A stretch of DNA of 64,000 nucleotides. Origin: Tetmemena sp. SeJ-2015 (lineage: Eukaryota > Ciliophora > Spirotrichea > Sporadotrichida > Oxytrichidae). Below are positions 11,052 through 23,048 of this stretch, one piece after another. The stretch is from contig JAJKFJ010022722.1 of assembly GCA_027382625.1 (NCBI GenBank), positions 62,001-126,000 of the forward strand. Reading direction: 5' to 3'. A program made the position numbers and the translations under genes. The stretch's first letter is position 1; the number at the start of each line of letters is the position of its first letter. The notes under the pieces were generated by a model that had not been told where the DNA came from, made no database searches, and worked only from the letters and a program-made list of their open reading frames with translations.

Positions 11052-11429
11052 TTAAATATTCACAAACACCCTAAACCCTATTCCCCAGTTCGTATTTTAT
11101 TGGCAAGCAAAAGAATCTCGCAATTGCATATTTCAAGTCATCAGAATAGTTGAGTAGTGCATTGGTTCAATTAGAGTGTAACAGAGAGTACGCCTTAATT
11201 GTACTAATGCACTAATGAACCAATCGCTGAAAATTAGTTTTCATTAATTAATGCGTAATGGAAATGCGTAAATCCAATTATTAATTTAATTTCTGTTCTC
11301 AATTAAATTTAAACTAGAATAGAACTTATATTCAAACTGAAATAGATTACAGCCCCGACATCAGCAAGCTGGCTAGTATTCCTTGACCGTTTATTTCATT
11401 TTTGACTACCCCCCTGATTGTTAGAATAA
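11052..11429 (-). repeat. Right terminal inverted repeat of the SF3 element
   Basis: Reverse complement of 9244-9621. It begins just upstream of the helicase start, so any promoter for that gene probably lies in or next to this repeat. Confidence 0.92.
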
Positions 11430-13691
11430 ACTGATCTACTTTTTCTTCCACAAATTCACTATTGTCCTCCTCCTATTCGTTTTATTCTATCTGAATATGA
11501 AGATCTATCTCACTTATTTTCTTAGGCTGGCTCATTTTCAGAGGCCTTCTATGAGTCTTTGACTTAGGAATCACGAAATTCTTTACAGTCTACAGATCCT
11601 CATTCATTTCAACTTATAATGAATAAGTCAAATTTAAATCTGAAAATTTCATTCTTATCTTCTTCTTATTCCCTCAATTAATCTCAAGCTTTATCATCTA
11701 TGTTCTACTTTTCTTCCGCCTCCTTTATTGGAGTAGTTTATAATTGACTTTACTTATTTACCTAATCAGGTTAAAATTGTTTCAAAATCTCCATCGCCTT
11801 TAGGTTAGGAGCAGGCTTTGAGTTTTAATGAATAAAATAATACTTTGTTGTCATTGGAGGAGATAAGTTTGCGAAATTATTGTTCTGAATAGAAAAGCTG
11901 CTAGTGACCTTGAAACTCCCCATCTGCCGCATTTGATTGAGAGGAGTTAGCTTCTAGGTAGCATTTCTATGAAAGCTCATTTGACTAGTTAGTTTTCTGT
12001 GGAAAGCCCGAGAATCCTAATGATTGCTGGCTGCTACTTTCAGACTTAGGATGCGATGATTCTTTCCTTTATTGATGTAGGATTTGTGAAGGCAGTCCCA
12101 CCTGAGCATTTTCAAATCAAAGGCGTAGAAGTCATTGAGTTCTTAAGTCTGCTGCATACTTGATCCTCCAAATACGAAAAATCTTTAGCCCTCTGTGTCT
12201 AAGCCATACCATGGCCGAATCTTGGAGCTGGCTGAGAGTGAGGATCTCTGAATGCAATTTCTTGCCATTCTTTGACATAGGTGTTGAAGACCCATAGATC
12301 GTTAAACTGAGTGTTAAGCTACATGTTCTTACCTCCGAACATGAACATTTTATCCTAGAACATTATTGCAGTATGGTCGCATCTGGCAGGAGGAAGCTTC
12401 TGTTCTCTGAATGTTGAAAGTGATAGACTCTTTTGTTCGTTGAAGTCTATAATGAACGTCTCGTTTGATACATGAGCATTATTAATGTAGCCTCCAAACA
12501 CTATTGCGATATTTTATTCCTGATAGTAGACATTAAAATAAAGAGAGAACTTAAATAGACCAGAGTATGAGAGTCAATTACCTCGACATCTCTTTAAGGA
12601 GGATAAACTTGCTCTAGTGTTTCTAAGTAAGATGAAATGATAGGCTAAATAGTTAATGATGATCCATGAATAAACAAGTTTACATAATCTAGGGCAATTG
12701 AAGTGAAGTTAGAGAGATTAATCTTGTAAACTAAGTTGCTTCTCTCTTTTGGAGTAGACTAAATAAGTCGACTAAATTGATAAGCTGCTCTGTCCTTTAG
12801 TGATAGACCTCTATCACTTAAATTTGTTTAAATTCATTTGAGAAAGCAATATCTATTTAATTTGAAATAAGGAAGCTAGCTCTAAGAATTATGATCATTC
12901 AAGCATTAAAAAATACTGAGCTTGTGGGGTTGAAGCATCATTAACTTTTGGCTTTAATCGTTTCAGTCCTCCAACTACAAGTAGTTCATTCTCTCCTGAT
13001 GTTTCATTCTTGATTACAACTGCCTTGTGTCTGCATATGCCCACTATATTTTATTAATTTGAGAAACTTACAAGGCAGTACTCTTAAGAGGTCATCAACA
13101 GTATTTTGAATCCATTTCACCTCTGGCTTTAATGGCTCTATCGACCAGATGACATCTCCATCACAAAGGCCTTCTCTAGTATCCACACCTCCATATATGT
13201 ACAGCCTAAGAGATTGAGTAAATTCATAGATTATAGGATTACACTCCTCCGATTGAGACTGCTGTGTGATGCGCTCTTCTTGGAGGCTGCTACCCAATAT
13301 TCCTAACCTCTCCCCAAATTTGCACGCTACTAGATTCCTTTTTGAAGGAGTGAGTTGTAAGGAAGCTCTGGTTAATTTTACTCATCTTCCTAATACAAAA
13401 ATTTTAAGAGAGAAAGAGAGTTTAAATTTACCTAAATTGATTGAAACTATCCTACTAAGTAGCTGAGGACTTTCTTCTAAGTTGATTTATAAACATAGAA
13501 TTCTTTCTTTGCCCGTTATTAAGTTGAATTTTTTAACTAAGAACACTCTGTGTTATAAATTTAATTTTATCTTACATTGCATTTGCTGGATCTTAAGTTT
13601 TTACGAGCATAGAGTCAGGTGAGAGCTGTTTATGGTTGTTAAAGCTATTTCTTGGAGACATCTCTATAAAGATCTTCAACTCTTGATTCAT
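11430..13691 (-). CDS. Kelch-repeat protein, N-terminal part
   Basis: The minus-strand start (ATG complement 13689-13691) is followed by a polar leader and then kelch blades: PPRRAHHTAVSIGG, LYIYGGVDTREG, CRHKAVVI...ELLVVGG, EEQNIAIVFGGYINN, ARCDHTAIMFQDKMFMFGG, RFFVFGGSS. The diglycine plus spaced aromatic/Trp pattern is characteristic. Kelch propellers bind partner proteins. Several GT-AG introns of about 28-65 bp are needed (for example one joining SIGGV to LYIYGG), and one base seems missing near 12205 (ATGGCTTA). After the propeller comes a charged region (EQEEDNSEFVEEKVDQ) that runs into the inserted element at 11429. Confidence 0.85.
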
Positions 13692-14807
13692 CGATTTCTG
13701 ATTGTGATAAAATATAATATGCAAGTATTACAATTAGAAGAGTGATTTTTAAGATTCAGCTAAATTATATCAGGATGTTGTTGAGGTTGATTAGGTTGGT
13801 TTAAATCTCCAGCACTAAGCAAATTTGACTTCATAATTTACAATAAAAGAAAACTACATGTATGATTTGGATTTAAAACCTACTAAAATTTTTGGATTCA
13901 TATTATTATTAAAAATATAAGCAATCGATACAAATTTTAAGATTGACTATTTTTACAATATGCTATATTATAATTATACTTCGGGTTAATTGCGTAGTTG
14001 AATTGGGACTTATTTTGCTTGCTAAGAGTGTGAATTTCTAATTATTCATCAATCTTAAACTGCTTTTGGTCATTTTAGGTGAATTCCCTGAGCGTCTTCA
14101 TATCTATTTTGCTTGGATCTATCTACAATTGACGAGTAAAATTTGAAAGATTATTACCTGTAAAGGCTAATTGTTATCCTATTTTGCAGACGAACTTAAT
14201 AGTATTGGGACCTGAATATCAGAAGACATTTCAGTTTATTTATTTTAATAAAATTGATACCTTGATGTGCTTTTATTTTTACTTTAATTTTAGTAGAATG
14301 TTTTGATGCCTTTGTATAGTAAAATTCAATATATTTTTTTTAATTTATTTAAGATGAGTTTGATAAAAAAAATGTGGTTTATATTTTTAGAATAAATATT
14401 TCTATATCGTTCGTGAATTTAGAAATTGTAAAAAACGCATTAATTATTCAAAGTGCTATTAAAATAGGAGTTTGACGCTATTTAAATTATCGATCAGCAA
14501 AATAAGTAAAATAATTTACAAAAATATAAGTCAATATCTTAGAAATCAAGTTCTCATATTAAAAAATTTGTGATCAAAATCGTTCTTCTTCTTTCCCTTG
14601 AGGGGATCTTAAATTTCTTATAGAATAGGAGTAGTATTAGTTACTTCGTAATTAGTTTTTTGCGATTTATCTGGAGAATTTAAAGCTGACTTGCTCTAGG
14701 CAGCTTGAACTGAGATTTTAGGATAGCGACGGCCCTTTATAGACTAAGGGTGCTTTCCTATCTATCATTATAAATACAATTAAAAATAACCTAAGTGAGA
14801 AGTGAAG
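13692..14807. other. AT-rich stretch without a convincing gene
   Basis: Upstream of the kelch gene. Short frames only, with runs of A/T; the most AT-rich part is about 14240-14560. I see no domain, repeat unit or RNA gene. Confidence 0.45.
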
Positions 14808-15404
14808 ATGCTCTACTCTGAAAGATGCAGAATTTGTTTTCTTGAGAGTAGTTAAGAATTAAGAGGACTGAGGGGCTTGGACTGTGAGCCCTTCCTTTAA
14901 ATCTAAGCGGCAGTTGAGATTCTTAAATTTCCATCTACTTATATTTAATAAGAATTATCAAAAACTTAAAATTGAATATACTGAGTAGCGAAGGTCAAGG
15001 AAATCTCTTTTAGTAGAATTTGAGGCAATATGAAATTACTTTAAAGCTGGTGGCAGAATCAATTTACTTTAATTCTTATGATCTTCTTCTAGTTGAGAGG
15101 AGTTCCTAAAGCGTCTTAACATAAAATTAAGTTTAGAATCTGTTGAGCATAAAGGGCAGGAAATTCTTAGAAGAGAATTAATTTTAGAGAATAAATGCAA
15201 TTAAGTGAGAAGAGGAATTCAACCTAGAAGGATTAAGTCCAATTGAGAGCAAGTCAGAGGTATCAGGAATTAAATTAATTAAAATATTCACAGAATGCTT
15301 TGCCCAAGTACATGCTATGAGCTATCAATTTGAGTTGATAGAGCCAGACTTGATTTTAGAGCCTTCTGATTTAATTGTCATCAAAATAATATTGCTTAAA
15401 GAAT
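14808..15404 (+). CDS. Possible gene fragments, unrecognised
   Basis: From ATG 14808 the frame reads YSERCRICFLESS, then an amphipathic stretch to about 14945. After AT-rich frame-breaking DNA, coding-like pieces resume near 15110 and 15145-15210, then about 15212-15404 (EEEFNLEGLSPIESKSEVSG). These could be segments of one interrupted gene with a CxxC near its start. The last piece overlaps the end of the minus-strand gene at 15325, so part of it may be an antisense shadow. Confidence 0.3.
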
Positions 15405-16285
15405 GATTGAAGTTAGTTGAGCTCTTTGCAAAATCTTGGCCCTTCACATCCCTCACACTTATTGACTAGGATTAATTGTGAGACTCTCTGAGATTCAAGA
15501 GAGCGCTATTTTTAAGTTTATTGACCATCCTCTCATGGTGTTGAGTTTTGCTTTCTACTTTTTGGAGGCTCATGAAAGTTATTGGCTATGCGCTTGCCCC
15601 TAGATCCTTCCTCCCAATTAATTTGGTTTGCTATACTATTATTGGACTTACCTACTGTGATTGTAGCTTTGCATCACAGTATTCCTATATAAAGTCCTTC
15701 AGCTCTTTCTCAGGTTTAGTATTAGAATTGATCTTGGGTGAGTGATTGTTTGGACTCACGCTTTAACTATCTATCTGAGAGATAAATAAAAAGGTATTAA
15801 TATCTTTAAAAACTAATCTGACTGAGCTGGAGAGAATCTTCCTCACTGTGCAGGTTTATATTTGAACTGAGGATTCCGAAGTATTCTCCGTTGATTTAAG
15901 CCAATTGGTTATCTTTGCCAATCGATTGCTTTTTGTGGTGAATCTGAGATCTGCCCCTCGCAATCTTTTGAATGGACTTTCTCTTTCTTAGGGAGCCAGC
16001 CCCCTTTTTCTCTCTCTCAGCTTTCTCTTACTCACTGATGCTCGATTTGCTAGCTATTTCAATTAAGTCCTCGTTTTGAGCATGATCATCTAGCTTCTGC
16101 TTCAGAATGGTTGAGTCCAGCAGTGCATCTCTCTAAGTAGTGCAAACTGCTTGCTCTGCCAAAGATTAGAAGCTATCTTCTACTTATAGGTCAAATACGA
16201 TTAAATTATCAGAGGTTAGGTGTTTTAAATTAAAGTAAACAATATTGTGAGGGTCAACTGAATATAATTAAAAGAAATAGCATTC
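15325..16285 (-). CDS. Hypothetical charged protein
   Basis: A long minus-strand frame ends at TGA 15325-15327. The upstream part reads CYFFQLYSVDPHNIVYFNLK and then a Gln/Glu/Lys-rich, probably coiled-coil region including EQEKAEREKKGAG and a basic patch SLRKRKSIQKIARGRSQIHH. An IES with pointer CAGAT interrupts at about 15770-15830; deletion joins LQLSQI to DSQSVSPNN. A second block continues KELKDFIQEYCDAKLQ to a Ser-rich end. No known domain. The 5' end near 16285 has no clear ATG and faces the small plus-strand gene at 16309. Confidence 0.6.
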
Positions 16286-16308
16286 ATAATTAAAAATAAT
16301 TAGATAAA

Positions 16309-16612
16309 ATGAGAGAAAACCAGAGCGCAGTTCACTTGGATTTACCTCTCTCTAAAGTATTCCGAAAATCTATGGTAAGTGTAGCAATCAAGTAAACCTT
16401 TTTAATTTGATAAACTTTCGAGATTTTAGTGAGTATTTTAGCGATATTAATTATCATTCATTCCATTAATTTTTTTCTTTTAGGAAGAAATATATCTGGG
16501 AGGAATCGAGATGAGATTAACAAAAGGTGAACAAAAGACGCAATTTAAGATGATAGCAAGCGCTCTTACAGGTGTAATTGGCATAAGAAGTTTGAGTAGA
16601 ATAAGTGAATGA
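16309..16612 (+). CDS. Small hypothetical protein, two exons
   Basis: ATG 16309 opens a 22-codon exon (16309-16374) ending at GTAAGT. A 109-bp AT-rich intron ends TTTTAG at 16483, and exon 2 (16484-16612) stays in frame to TGA, giving about 64 residues. The protein is amphipathic and basic (GGIEMRLTKGEQKTQFKMI). No family recognised. The long first intron may contain an IES. Confidence 0.45.
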
Positions 16613-16911
16613 CTCTAAAGGTAAAGTTACTTCAATTTAAACTTATTAGTTTTAGAAAACGCATTCAAAAAAACTCAAGGAGTCGTATTTAAAAGAGATA
16701 ACTCTTAGGATTATCTGAAAATAAGGAAATAAAAGCTCAAACTATATTAAATTGAGTACAATCAGAGAGTAAATGCCTTGCCAGTACACAAAGCTCAAAA
16801 TATTTTGTATTTTTGAAAGTATCAATCGCAATTATGTATTCGTATCTTCCCTATAATATACATGTAATAAATTAGGAATAAGCTAAACTATTCTTAAATA
16901 TTGACTTTATT

Positions 16912-17480
16912 TCAACTATATTAAAGGATTTAAAATTGTTGCTTATACATTTCTATCAAATAATTTTTAGCTGCTACTTATCTTAATGAGCTTTGATTGA
17001 TGAGAAGCAATTCCTCAACAGACTCCTGGAGAACTTACTTTGAGGAACCTTGACTCTGTTTTTTCTAATTAATAATCATCATGGGACTGGCCTTTTGCAT
17101 TAAGTTTTTATTGGAGGCTGAGAGAGCGTTGTTTGGATCAAAAGCTGATTTCTTGGTCTTGCTTGCATCTATTCTAGAGTAAAAAATTATCAAACAAATA
17201 TATTTAACAAAGTTATACTCACTAGACTCATCTCCTTCTACTTCAATCAATAGCTATTTAAAGAGGGTGTAATAAAATTTTGAAGCTAGCCATCTTTGTA
17301 CATGCTCTTCCTCCGCTGTCGGATTTCTTCTCCTCTTTAAATACAATCAATTTGACTATCGTCATACGCATTCAATTATTTCAGTCTTTGTCTAATTTTG
17401 TTGTAAGGAGTTCCCTCGTCGTTGTCTATTTCTTTGATATAATAAATACACATCTCTTATCGATTTGCATAAATCAGTAA
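16912..17480 (-). CDS. Hypothetical protein
   Basis: Minus-strand coding with two good blocks. The upstream one reads YIKEIDNDEGTPYNKIRQRL, then IRQRRKSMYKDGQLQ, in a charged helical style. The downstream one, after a possible GTGAGT...TCTAG intron, reads IDASKTKKSAFDPNNALSAS and ends near TGA 16912-16914. The two blocks are in different frames around 17240-17280, so an IES or indel separates them. Function unknown. Confidence 0.45.
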
Positions 17481-17906
17481 TAAAGATACTTATATCTATT
17501 TTAAAAGAGATCTAAGGAGCAACCTTAAGTCTTTAATTGCTGTTAAGCGCTTGCATATCACTAGAAGTGTTTTGAAGCATTTATATATTAGGACTAGCTT
17601 AAAATTATTCCATAAAAGCGAAGTATAAAACATTTCTAGCTAGTCCAATATTGAGTGAGCTCCTTCTAAGCTAATCAAAAAATATTTGCTAAAGCTAACC
17701 ATTGTTACTGGAATTTTGTTGCTTATTAGAATTAGAAGGTTGCAACACGAGTTTAGGATAAGGTTGATCAACGGTGGTTGAGCTCATGCCAGATCTCCGT
17801 AGAGTTGGCTATCTATGAACGAAGGAATATATCCCCGACCTTCTATTTAAAGTACTTTATCTATGGCCTGGCGGTTGCTTCATCTATTTTGCAAGTTTCT
17901 TAATCC

Positions 17907-18354
17907 TCATGCTCTTTTGTTCATGCTACTGAAATATTAAGATTTACAGAAAATTGACTACTCTGTGATGGTGAGGTACTAGTCCTCTTTGAGTTTAACA
18001 TAGAAGAAGGGTTTTCCTTGCGACATCTTCCTAATACTCTACTGAATGTCTTCCTTTCTTATTGAGCTGGTCATCTCTTGCTGCATGGTCTCAACGTACT
18101 AAAGCAGTTTCTAGAAGTCATGTTTAAAGGGAGAGCTGATCGCTCCTTAGATCCTCTTCCAAGAGTTCCCCGGGTCTTTGAAAGCAACTGGAGCGTAGCC
18201 AAACACTGGGGTGTCTAGAAAAAGTTTTTCCCTCTCTATCTCTGTGAGAGACTTAGCTCTCTCTTGCTGAACTATGTTTCCATATTTATCCTCTTTGTAC
18301 TCTTTTATTAAAAAAAAGCATTTTATACTCAATATTGAGGAAATTTAAATTCAT
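17907..18354 (-). CDS. Hypothetical protein
   Basis: The frame from about 18332 reads EYKEDKYGNIVQQERAKSL, TPVFGYAPVAFKDPGNSWKR and IRKMSQGKPFFYVKLKEDQY, with many TAG codons as Gln and a single stop at TGA 17907-17909. A run of eight T near 18315 separates this frame from an upstream ATG at 18354, so one base may be missing there. The protein is soluble, mixed alpha/beta in appearance and about 140 residues. I do not recognise the family. Confidence 0.55.
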
Positions 18355-18625
18355 TGCAACTACTAGTTAAAAAGAATGTGGCTTTAGTAACAGGGATTAT
18401 AAGAGCAACTCGACCTTGAAGTTGGATTTCAATCCGGGATCGCAAAGAAAATTAAATGATTTATTCTTGCAGTGAATTAAAATTCTTCTCATAAGAAAGA
18501 GATTAAGATGAGTTATCTTTTTTTTGTGGATTTCAGCTTACATGACATGGAACTTATAAGAAATTATAAAAATAAAATTATTTATGTTCAAATTTTTTAA
18601 AAGTGATTGTTTAAAATAGGATAAT

Positions 18626-19870
18626 TCAACACACTTTTTCCTCCTCCACCTCATAAATTTAATTAATTTTAATTTATTGAATTAAAATAAATAAGAATTT
18701 AAATAAGTTCATAGCAATAACAGTAGTTGAAAACTTGACCCTAGCAGAGTTCTTACTACTGTTCTAGCTTTTATTCAGATTTCTACTGCTCTCTTTCCTC
18801 ATCTTCATCTCTTCAAACTTGATTTATCTCTCTAAGTCTTTCTTTTAAATGTCTCTCTATTTCATAGGAGGGCGATTATTTTTTTCAATTTTAATGCTAT
18901 ATATTAATTGATTAGAGTTTTATCTGAGGAAGCTTTGCTTAAACACATGAGGGGAGAGCTTTGTTGAAGTCCTTCTCTCTACTTAGCTAGGAGAGTCTTA
19001 TCTATTTTCTTATTTAATTTTCCCATTTTAAGCTTAGAAGAATCCAGAGGGCAGCTAAGCAGACTTGCTGTTAGGGTTATGGCTCTTACTCTAAGAAATG
19101 TAAGTGTGGTCGCTCGCAAGTCCTGCACTCGGTCTCTTTTATTGGAGCTGTCTGCCATTTGTAGTGAAATGTTGAACTTAGTTTATTTTAGGAGGTGGTT
19201 GCTTCATTGTGGCTCTGCTCTTTTTGGGAACCTAGTCTCTCAAGAGAATTTATTAAATCATCTATAATGCAATGGATGAGAAATTATTAATTTTAATATC
19301 ATTTAGAGATATTTGAGAAGGTCATCGAAGAAGTCCTCTGTGTTATTGATCTCTGAAACCTTTTCTTGCTCCTTCAGAATTTCTCTCTCTCTTTTGAGGA
19401 GATGCTCAGGGGCGACATTGCAAAGGACTAGTCTTGTAGGTGATGTGTGCCTCACCTGATGGAAACTAGCTAAGATGTTAACTTTGCCAGTCTAGTCTAT
19501 GAGTCCTCCTTTCAAGCTCCCATTTTAATAAACAATATACATGAATGACTATAGATTTAAGAGTTGGTGTCTAAATGGCTGCTATTTTTTCTTGGCGCCT
19601 ACTAAGTCCACCAACTCATAATATAAAAAGCACATCATACTTTGATTACTCTTTTTTCTGTACAACCTAAACGGGTACAGCGTTGTTTTTCGCCATTTGG
19701 CCAAAATCAATTTGCTAGTAGCTTTATTTCTACTGCTATTCTTTGTTATTGTTGAGGGGTGTAACACTAAAATGATATAAAGATAAAAGACTATTCTTGA
19801 AGGTTGATGCTAAAGGGGATACAGCTGGCTTCTTTTCTTGATTTTTAGAGATGGGAGTGAGTTCATTCAT
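18626..19870 (-). CDS. Hypothetical Ser/Gln/Lys-rich protein with two IESs
   Basis: Start ATG (complement 19868-19870) reads NELTPISKNQEKKPAVSP. Two IESs can be placed by protein continuity: pointer TATGA near 19607-19636 (joins EQSKYE to LVDLVGAKKK) and pointer GATGA near 19265-19330 (joins NTEDFFDD to LINSLERLG). A CRTCERPHLHF motif near 19110 could bind metal but is a single pair. The C-terminal half is disordered and basic (ERQIKFEEMKMRKES). The in-frame stop is at 18626, but the somatic end may lie earlier, after about 18700. Confidence 0.6.
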
Positions 19871-20603
19871 AGCAAGTCCTCAGCTTATTTGTTACGAAAT
19901 GTCCAAAGGAATGTGGGGTCGATGAGTTGGGGAGGGCTTTCTGTAATCCAGTTAGTTGTTGTTGTTTTACGCTTTCATAATCTAATTAAAATCCACTCGC
20001 TACTTATTCTTAAAAAATGAATCTTTTCTATAATTTGTATTGATCCAAATGAATTTGTCAATATAAATAATCGGACTTAATAATTCCTCAACTCTCTACA
20101 ACTCTAGAATTTCCGTAGTTAAAACCCAAATTCATAAAGCAATTCATCAAAGTCATCACTCATAACAAATCTAAATTCTATATCTAACATTTTTCTTCAA
20201 GAAATTTCATCTCTCAAGATATATAAAAATAAATTACTAATTAATTGAAATAATCATTTATTTAATTTTTCCATTTAATAATTATTTGAGCAATAATCCC
20301 CTCCCCTCTTTTATAATGAAGAGTATAGATGTGTGTTGAGTGAGTTGATTTGCGAGCAAGAATTTAAATATTTAACCCGGCTGCTCGCTTAAAACATTTT
20401 ACTATAATATAAAAGTTGTAACTCATAATAAACCATCCCGCCTTCTATTACCTTCTTCAAAGTTAATAAAGCTAGTTAAAAGCACCTAATTCCAAAAATT
20501 AAACTCATTCTCTGCCTATTTAATCACAAAACACTTCAATAACAATAATCACATTAAATTTAAAAGCTTACTTCCTAAAATCAAAAGATAAATCAACACA
20601 GAA

Positions 20604-22742
20604 ATGCTAGAAATAGAACATAATAGTTACAGAGAAAGAACTAACAAAAACATTCATTCAGGGTTCAGAAGTCTAATGAAGAGCAGAGTTCAAAGATATC
20701 AACTCTCAAAAGCCATAGAAGAGAGAAAACAATAATGGATCAGTAAAAGCAATTATACAAGGAGATAATATAATGAGAGAAAAGAGTTAAACGAAAGTAG
20801 GTTCTACAAGAGACCGATTTAAAAATACCAAGCCTCCAGGGTTATTAGAAATCATCAAAAGCTTAATAAATATAAATTTAATCAGCTAAGAAAAATGAGC
20901 AACCACAAATTCAACTCACAAGTCTACAATCAAGATCCAATCTTAGTGGAGAAGCAGAATTAAGAGACTCAGTAAACTACCTTTCCACACCCTTCAAATA
21001 ATTTAGACGCAGAGAGACTCTCAACTTACTCAACTTCCAACCTGATATAGGAGGGACTCAAAAACAATTAGAGATAGGGACTGAAAGAGAGGAGCAGCAC
21101 TCAAGCATCAGACGCTTGCAGAGACAGTGATTGGTTGAACAAAAGGCGTACTCAACCAAGTTTTGTTGAGAGAACCGAAAGGGGACTACAAGTCTTTCCT
21201 TCAGCTCACCATGAGTCTTCCTAGATGCTGTTACCTTAATCTTCGTCATCCGCTCTTGATTGTTGTAAGTTTATGATTAATGAGAAAAGTTTGTAGGTAT
21301 TACCCTCTGTTGGCTCGGTGGCCCAAGGTGATGTATTCATTCACAAGCAGGGGCAAACTGCACTTTATTCAAATCTTAATCAACCAAACCCTTCCGCATA
21401 TTAGAAAGATCATGACGATAGAATCCGCTGTTGTTAAAGGCATGGAAGAAACCTAGACAAGATAACCAGGCAAATTTTACTAACTCAAGGTGACTCTCTT
21501 TTACAGTCTACAAGCGAGGCACTGATAAAGCTTAACAGTTTTCCTAATTCGATCTATGATGAGCACAACAGCCTGGATTAAACTTATTCCTCAAACCCTG
21601 ATCATATATCTTACTAGAGCTAATAAAAGAAGTAAGTTAACATTCCAGCTTAAAATGAGTAGTCTCTTGAGATTTAATTGAACAGTCCTACTATTTAAGA
21701 ATCTTAGAATTTAAAAGAGAGTGAATGTAATTAATAGCTAATCGTAAATAGGGAGGCGAAATAGTGCAAGAGAACTAAGAGGTTCTTTGATAAAGAGTAA
21801 AGAAAGCAAAGAAAAGTCAAAGGGTTGGAAACTAAAGCCAAAAAGTCTACCAAAGAGTAGATGAATCATGACTTAGATGATTACAATAAGAGAGGGCAGT
21901 TGATAAGGCAAATAAAGCATGAAGGTGTCGAGAAGCAATACAAACCTACTACAGTCAATTAAATACCGACTATTTCTGCAGCTGACTGTTTGAGCATAGC
22001 CAGGAAAGCTTCAACAAACTCAGCTATAAATACTTAGAACATCTTATGTCAAAGTCAGCCAGTGAGGTTCATAAGAGCTCCTATTTAACAATGTGACTAA
22101 GCTAAATCTCAGAGAGTATAGTCTGTAAATCAAAAATAAAGCAATAGAAAGAGGCACAGGAAACATAATACCAGGCATTCTAAGTTACTTAAATAGCAGG
22201 CTAAGGTTGAGACTTCGTTCTTTTTGAATAAATCGATATCTAAAATAAGAAGGAGTCTAAAGCAAAATCCTGAATTGATAAAAATACTAAGAAGGAAAAC
22301 TCCTCTCAATTATAACTCCTTCTTAGAAAAGGACTTTAGAGATAGAATACCGGCAAATTAACAGCAGTTGAACTTTATATAATAGGAACAAGATGAAAAA
22401 CTAGATCATTAAGAAACCAAGACTTATCTATTATAAGGAGCCGAATAAAATTCTAAAATTTTTCTACCACCATCACTCTTAGATCATGAGAAAAGGCTAA
22501 TGAATCATCCAGGATTATCTATGATAGATCTAGTCGACGATACAATGTTCGATGATTTTGAAATAGAAGACAATACCTCTCAATAATTATAAGAAAAGCA
22601 CCATTATCAACTCTCCTTCAGTGAAATAGATTCGGAATACGGGGAAGAATTACTTCTCTCTCAATTAAAATCAAATCAGTACCTCATAGAATAACTATAC
22701 AAAGAGGTCAACTATAAAGCAAATCTCATTTAAGCTCTGTGA
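20604..22742 (+). CDS. Large uninterrupted Gln/Lys/Ser-rich protein
   Basis: A single frame of 713 codons from ATG 20604 to TGA 22740-22742, with dozens of in-frame TAA/TAG codons and no TGA, intron or IES that I can find. This is the clearest proof of the genetic code in the window. The first ~100 residues are basic and helical (ERTNKNIHSGFRSLMKSRVQ). The middle is low complexity, and residues about 560-690 contain acidic patches (MIDLVDDTMFDDFEIED). No known domain, signal peptide or membrane helix was seen. Function unknown. Confidence 0.85.
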
Positions 22743-23048
22743 ATATAATCGAACTCCAACTTATTTATCTTAAGAAATTTATTTAAACTCCTTATCCTTA
22801 CTTTTTCTTTGATTACTCCTTATGAGAGCAAAGTGTTCCCAGATCATTTTAATTTTTATTTTAATGAAATCTAACTTTGCAATTTACAATTATCTGAGCG
22901 GCTCTAAGCAGAAATCTGGGTCCTCTGCCCATTCAAGCAACCAGCCTTTTACTAAGCGCAACTCACTTGCTTTATTTATAATGTGTTTCAGCTTATAAAC
23001 TGATATTTTGCTCCTAACTTGCAAGTGTTGCTCTAGTAGAATTCAATA
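22743..23048. other. Intergenic, nothing recognised
   Basis: About 300 bp between two plus-strand genes. No repeat, RNA gene or clear signal seen. Confidence 0.5.

Larger units (their letters stand above)
9244..11429. mobile_element. TIR-bounded element carrying an SF3 helicase gene
   Basis: A 2186-bp unit bounded by near-identical 378-bp inverted repeats (9244-9621 and 11052-11429). The tips read TTATTCTAACAATC followed by a run of six G (left), with the complement at the right. Between the repeats is one gene (9676-10989, minus strand) and almost nothing else. No obvious target duplication is seen; flanks are ...GTCAGCA and ACTGATC..., so precise borders may differ by a few bases. It lies inside the coding sequence of a kelch gene, so it should be removed precisely in the soma. 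No DDE transposase, integrase, polymerase or HUH nuclease was seen. Confidence 0.88.

Noticed and set aside
9244..11429. Assignment of the element to TBE, Helitron or a CRESS/parvovirus insertion
   Set aside because: No DDE transposase or telomeric tip repeats (TBE), no HUH/PIF1 helicase (Helitron), and no HUH nuclease or capsid gene (CRESS/parvovirus) could be seen.
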